From positions 8,575 through 15,747 of the forward strand of contig PBUX01000021.1 in NCBI GenBank assembly GCA_002728565.1: a stretch of DNA of 7,173 bases, read 5' to 3'. Position numbers and translations under genes: made by a program. The notes beneath the pieces were generated by a model that did no database searches, was not told the origin of the DNA, and saw nothing but the letters and a program-made list of their open reading frames with translations. This stretch comes from Methanobacteriota archaeon (GTDB taxonomy: Archaea > Thermoplasmatota > Poseidoniia > Poseidoniales > Thalassarchaeaceae). This document shows positions 6,645-7,173 of the stretch, in pieces. Numbering within the stretch: the first letter of the stretch is position 1; each line of letters starts with the position of its first letter.

Positions 6645-7173
6645 ATTTGCATGGACTAATGAGCAGGCAGCCGCACTTACTGCTAGTACGGACGTTCTGC
6701 TCACCGCAAACGCTGGAACAGGAAAGACGCTGACGATAGTCGGCAAAATCATGTGGATGCTAGGCCTAAAGACAGGTCACTCAGAAGACCAAAAGAATAT
6801 TCCCATTAATACCAATCCCTGCAAAATAAACGAAATAGCGGCGATAACTTTCAACAGAAAAAATGCAGCAGATCTGAGACAAAAACTGCGTCATGAGTTA
6901 CTACAATCAGAAGATCCCAAAGCTAAGGTTTTAGCCCTGAGACTAGAGGAAGCATTCATAGGAACTATCCACAGCTTCTGCGAATCTACTTTAAGGGAGC
7001 ACGCCTTAAGGCTAGGAGTTGATCCAGCCTTCAAGGTCCTGAACGCACAATTAGCAGATCTCAAGAAAGACGAGATTGTTAAGGAAGTTATTCTCGATAA
7101 ACTGGATGAGGACCAGCCTGAGATCAAAGCTCTAGTTCAACGCTTTGGCCTCAACAACGTCATCTCCCAGACA
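6637..7173 (+). CDS. AddA/RecB-like UvrD-family DNA helicase, N-terminal part (cut by window edge)
   Basis: The first 179 codons of a superfamily 1A helicase run uninterrupted to the last base. The GTG start at 6637 is preceded by AGGAAA (6623-6628) at 8 bases of spacing and overlaps the AddB-like stop by 8 bases, which suggests translational coupling. Helicase motifs appear in order: Q-motif FAWTNEQAAAL (4-14); Walker A A24-N-A-G-T-G-K30-T31; motif Ia ITFNRKNAADLRQKL (70-84), where the family more often has TFTxKAA; and T110-I-H-S-F-C115, typical of the AddA/RecB branch rather than plain UvrD. AddA-type subunits unwind DNA 3'-5' and usually carry a second C-terminal nuclease; that part lies outside the window. 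Pairing with the upstream AddB-like gene supports an AddAB-like complex. An alternative is a RecB-like protein with a different partner. Confidence 0.9.
   Translation, partial: MSKFAWTNEQAAALTASTDVLLTANAGTGKTLTIVGKIMWMLGLKTGHSEDQKNIPINTNPCKINEIAAITFNRKNAADLRQKLRHELLQSEDPKAKVLALRLEEAFIGTIHSFCESTLREHALRLGVDPAFKVLNAQLADLKKDEIVKEVILDKLDEDQPEIKALVQRFGLNNVISQT

Noticed and set aside
1..7173. CRISPR arrays, insertion sequences, tRNA or rRNA genes
   Set aside because: I saw no regularly spaced repeats, transposase motifs, terminal inverted repeats around a gene, or tRNA-like cloverleaf sequence.

Overview
The window is ordinary-looking bacterial DNA, with every supported gene on the + strand. Secreted proteins (one lipoprotein, two with Sec-type signal peptides) and a DsbD-type periplasmic redox module point to a Gram-negative (diderm) bacterium. 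Repair is through an AddAB-like rather than a RecBCD-like nuclease/helicase. I cannot assign a phylum from the sequence. The mix of NHL-propeller lipoprotein, TlpA-like protein and AddB/AddA-like pair would fit an uncultured environmental lineage, but that is a guess.

Layout. (1) 1-312: the 3' end, or all, of a small Cys-rich HExxH protein whose frame is open at the left edge. (2) 313-496: a 184-base gap holding a 15-base palindrome. (3) 497-850: a MazG-like all-alpha nucleotide pyrophosphohydrolase. (4) 851-942: a leader with several inverted repeats. (5) 943-3542: a tight three-gene operon encoding a propeller lipoprotein, a stand-alone DsbD-alpha domain protein (4-base ATGA overlap) and a TlpA/ResA-like thioredoxin with a helical N-terminal domain (9-base gap). 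(6) 3543-3659: a gap with an imperfect hairpin. (7) 3660-6644: a 994-residue AddB-like protein with an inactive helicase-like scaffold and a C-terminal RecB-family PD-(D/E)XK nuclease. (8) 6637-7173: the first 179 codons of an AddA/RecB-like UvrD-family helicase, overlapping the previous gene by 8 bases and cut by the right edge.

How the genes may work together. The 943-3542 operon looks like a periplasmic thiol-redox branch: the DsbD-alpha domain would take electrons from a membrane transporter encoded elsewhere and hand them to the TlpA-like protein. The role of the propeller lipoprotein is unknown. The last two genes should form a heterodimeric end-processing nuclease-helicase for double-strand break repair. 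The MazG-like enzyme probably cleans up non-canonical or excess nucleotides.

I found no mobile element, CRISPR array, tRNA or rRNA, and no convincing new biological system. The points most worth a second look are the missing Fe-S cysteines in the AddB-like nuclease, the solo DsbD-alpha in its operon, and the palindrome and leader repeats.
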